Positions 62,043 to 64,000 of a stretch of DNA of 64,000 nt are shown piece by piece. Position 1 is the first letter of the stretch, and the number at the start of each line of letters is the position of its first letter. The position numbers were made by a program, and so were the translations under genes. The stretch comes from JARRNJ01 sp037385045 (GTDB taxonomy: Bacteria > Pseudomonadota > Gammaproteobacteria > JASBUN01): the NCBI GenBank assembly GCA_037385045.1, contig JARRNJ010000013.1, forward strand, positions 1 through 64,000, in the 5' to 3' direction. The notes beneath the pieces are model-generated. The model had not been told where the DNA came from and searched no databases. It saw only the letters and a program-made list of their open reading frames with translations.

Positions 62043-62516
62043 ATGAAACGACCAGCGACAGGTCGAGGGGGCGCTACGAAACTGCTAATCAGAGATGCGG
62101 TCGCCGCTGATCTGCCGGCCGTGCTCAATTTGCTCGAGCAGCTGGAGTTCGGCGAGCACCGGCAGTTGAGCCTAGCCGAGGCTCGGGAGATTTTTTCGCG
62201 GACGACCGCCGATCCACACCACCATCTCTATGTGGCGATCGCGGAAGGCCATATCGTCGGCACGTTCGCGTTCATCGTGATCGACAGCATCGCCCACGCC
62301 GGTGCGCCCCACGCAATCGTCGAGGACGTGGTCGTCGATCCGAACTACCGGGGGCATGGTATCGGCAAGCAGATGATGCAGTTCGCGATGGATCGTTGCC
62401 GCGAAGCAGGGTGCTACAAGATGGCACTCTCCAGCCATCTTCAGCGCGAACAGGCGCATGCATTCTACGAATCACTGGGCTTTCGCAAACACGGGTTCAG
62501 CTTTCTGGTTCAGTGA
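62043..62516 (+). CDS. GNAT family acetyltransferase
   Basis: A 157-residue N-acetyltransferase. LLIRDAVAADLPAVLNLLEQL is the first strand and helix, LYVAIAEGHIVGTFAFIVIDS is strand 4 region, and IVEDVVVDPNYRGHGIGKQMMQFAMDRC contains the acetyl-CoA motif RGHGIG. ALSSHLQREQAHAFYESLGFRKHGFSF is the typical motif B end. Substrate unknown. Start uncertain: ATG 62043 (weak site) or GTG 61992; homology starts after residue 12. Confidence 0.82.
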   Translation: MKRPATGRGGATKLLIRDAVAADLPAVLNLLEQLEFGEHRQLSLAEAREIFSRTTADPHHHLYVAIAEGHIVGTFAFIVIDSIAHAGAPHAIVEDVVVDPNYRGHGIGKQMMQFAMDRCREAGCYKMALSSHLQREQAHAFYESLGFRKHGFSFLVQ

Positions 62517-62670
62517 GCCAACGATTCTGCGTCGAGACCTCAGCATCCCATCGCCCGAAGCACCGCGGCGGGGCGCAATGGTCTGTAGTATTGGGAAATA
62601 CAGGGCCTTGACCCGGATCGCCTGATATTTGAACCAACTGCTGTCTGACCTGGCTATTCAGCGCGGTTTT

Positions 62671-63849
62671 TCAGGTGGAGGCAAATTCGGCCGGGCGTGC
62701 GCTATGGTCGACACCCTCGTAGCAGAAGACCCGGTTGCGGCCGGCCTGCTTGGCCTGGTACATGGCCGTATCGGCCAGTTGCAGCAGGTGGTCGAGTGCC
62801 TCGTCGGAGCAACCCACCCCCAGGCTGGCGGTAATCAGCAGAGGACCGTCCTCGGTCTTCACGGGCTGTCTGACAATGCTCTGGCGGATCTTCTCCGCCG
62901 CCTGTACCGCTGCGGCCAAGTCCGTGTCCGGCAGCAGAACGGCGAACTCCTCGCCGCCGATACGGGCACAGATGTCCGACCTGCGTATGCAGCTCTGCAG
63001 GAGGTGGGCGATATGCTGTAGCGCCTGATCCCCCACCGAATGGCCACGGCTGTCATTTATGGCCTTGAAGTGATCGAGGTCCAGCACGATGGCCGAAGCC
63101 GGCCGGTGGTGGCGCTGACAGAACTGAACAGATTTGTCTGCCAGTTCGATGAAGGCCCGGCGGTTCTTCAGGCCAGTAAGGGCGTCTGTCCTGGCCAGGT
63201 GCTCGGCCTTGTCTTTGCTTTGCTGCAACTCGTGGGCGAGCAGATAGTTTTGAGTGAGGGAGTCCGACAACACCTTGGTGGCACGCACGGCGGCGATCAA
63301 GGGCAGGAAGGCCGCCACCCCCATCAACACCGGCGTGAGTTCACCCCGGCTCAGCATCCACAGGGTGGCAGGCAGCAGCAGCACCACTATGGTGGCAATG
63401 GCGAAGGGCCGGATCGCCGAGTAGACCGAGACGGCACCACTGGTCATGCCCATGAGGAAGTAAAGCACGACGGTCTGGTGTAGTGGGGAATTGGGCGGCA
63501 TGATCCATACTCCGCCCAATCCCCATACCGCCGACGACGTCATCAGGGTGACCAGATAGGGTCTTGCCCAGTTGCGGGCCAATTCCAATCCTTCCGGTCT
63601 GGCGCGTCGATAGGCGGCAAACAGGGCCAAGCGCAGCAGAGATGAGATGGCGAGGGCAATGAGCCAGCCCACCAGCACACCCGGGCCGGTATGCGACCGC
63701 AGGATGGTAGCCAGAATGAGGGCGCTGGCCACGCTCAGGAACACCGCCTGAAAAGACTGCTGATACAACAGCTTCAGCTTGTCGGCCCGGATCAGCAGTT
63801 CGATGTTCTGCTCCGGGCTGACTGCGGGTACTGCGGGACCTGATTTCAT
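62671..63849 (-). CDS. Membrane diguanylate cyclase (GGDEF)
   Basis: A 392-residue protein. Five to six hydrophobic segments at about 30-205, followed by a helix (NYLLAHELQQSKDKAEHLA) and GGDEF from about residue 220 (DALTGLKNRRAF; DLDHFKAINDSRGHSVGDQAL). The signature IGGEEFAVLLPDTD is intact and the RRSD inhibitory site lies five residues upstream. Start uncertain because no ribosome binding site precedes ATG 63849. The frame is open further up to 63936, within a transposase remnant. Confidence 0.86.
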   Translation of the reverse strand: MKSGPAVPAVSPEQNIELLIRADKLKLLYQQSFQAVFLSVASALILATILRSHTGPGVLVGWLIALAISSLLRLALFAAYRRARPEGLELARNWARPYLVTLMTSSAVWGLGGVWIMPPNSPLHQTVVLYFLMGMTSGAVSVYSAIRPFAIATIVVLLLPATLWMLSRGELTPVLMGVAAFLPLIAAVRATKVLSDSLTQNYLLAHELQQSKDKAEHLARTDALTGLKNRRAFIELADKSVQFCQRHHRPASAIVLDLDHFKAINDSRGHSVGDQALQHIAHLLQSCIRRSDICARIGGEEFAVLLPDTDLAAAVQAAEKIRQSIVRQPVKTEDGPLLITASLGVGCSDEALDHLLQLADTAMYQAKQAGRNRVFCYEGVDHSARPAEFAST

Positions 63850-63854
63850 GAGGG

Positions 63855-63998
63855 CTATAGCGGCAGACGGCAGGACTTCTGTTGCCGTTGCCCCACCCTG
63901 GCCCGGAACTGCGCACCAAACAGGGGGCGGCGCCAATCGTTCTCATCGCGAATGAGGTGTTCCCAGAAACGCGCCTGCCAAACACCGTAACCGCCACC
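63855..63998 (-). pseudogene. Fragment of a REP-associated tyrosine transposase (RAYT)
   Basis: On the minus strand one frame, entering at the window edge, reads GYGVWQARFWEHLIRDENDW, then RRPLFGAQFRARVG, and stops at 63855. GVWQARFWEHxIRDExD is the signature of RAYT (TnpA_REP, Y1 transposase-like) proteins, whose normal continuation YIHYNPVKHG is missing. So it is a C-terminally altered fragment, cut by the window edge at its N-terminus. It overlaps the upstream space of the diguanylate cyclase. Confidence 0.6.
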
Positions 63999-64000
63999 GG

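Overview
The window is 64 kb of high-GC bacterial chromosome with densely packed genes, strong purine-rich ribosome binding sites and many GTG starts. Gene content points to a gammaproteobacterium (or close relative) with sulfur chemolithotrophic capacity. The evidence is a thiosulfate dehydrogenase pair (tsdBA), a sulfide:quinone-reductase-like flavoprotein, a sulfite-oxidase-like molybdoenzyme, a TauE-type exporter and several c-type cytochromes. An EpsD-type isomerase, a PEP-CTERM protein and several cyclic-di-GMP enzymes suggest an exopolysaccharide/biofilm lifestyle. This assignment is inference from gene families. No rRNA, tRNA or CRISPR array was seen.

Layout. 1-9 kb: tsdB-tsdA, a DUF1488 protein, MarC, a Tat-exported sulfite-oxidase-like protein, a YqjD/YqjE-like membrane operon, SPW and DUF3149 membrane proteins, a DUF3617 protein, a thioredoxin-fold protein, DUF2231 and DedA proteins. 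9-14 kb: a soluble chemoreceptor with a C-terminal sensor domain, a quinone oxidoreductase and an SQR-like protein fused to CBS domains. 14-27 kb: mostly housekeeping and accessory genes, including HD-GYP, MFS, EpsD, MpaB-type, TauE, nhaR/htpX, cytochrome c, an FMN reductase and a dienelactone hydrolase. 27-37 kb: an orphan groEL, a decayed locus with a 7-bp tandem repeat, cfa, a cation diffusion facilitator, lipoproteins, and an ECF41-type sigma factor with its carboxymuconolactone-decarboxylase-family neighbour, both preceded by matching promoters. 36-42 kb: a diguanylate cyclase, two lipoproteins, an OprB-like porin and an orphan CbiM-like permease.

43.3-50.5 kb is the most unusual part. 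A multi-spanning histidine kinase and its LuxR-type response regulator are followed by a free-standing SecD-P1-like protein. Next come a Tat/lipoprotein-like SH3 protein with a cysteine-packed C-terminal tail, a radical SAM/SPASM maturase with an N-terminal recognition-like domain, and a PEP-CTERM protein. Two identical 16-bp palindromes, each 24 bp upstream of a similar -10-like TAyTTTG, precede the SecD-like and SH3 genes. I infer a two-component-controlled, post-translationally modified surface lipoprotein (RiPP-like) system.

50.5-64 kb: a phospholipase-D-like protein, a 1568-residue CheB-CheR-PAS-GGDEF-EAL protein with a histone-H1-like N-terminus, a SatP-type transporter, a four-copy dispersed repeat, a PDZ protein, a paired small-multidrug-resistance-like transporter, transposase remnants, a GNAT acetyltransferase, another diguanylate cyclase and a fragment of a REP-associated transposase at the right edge.
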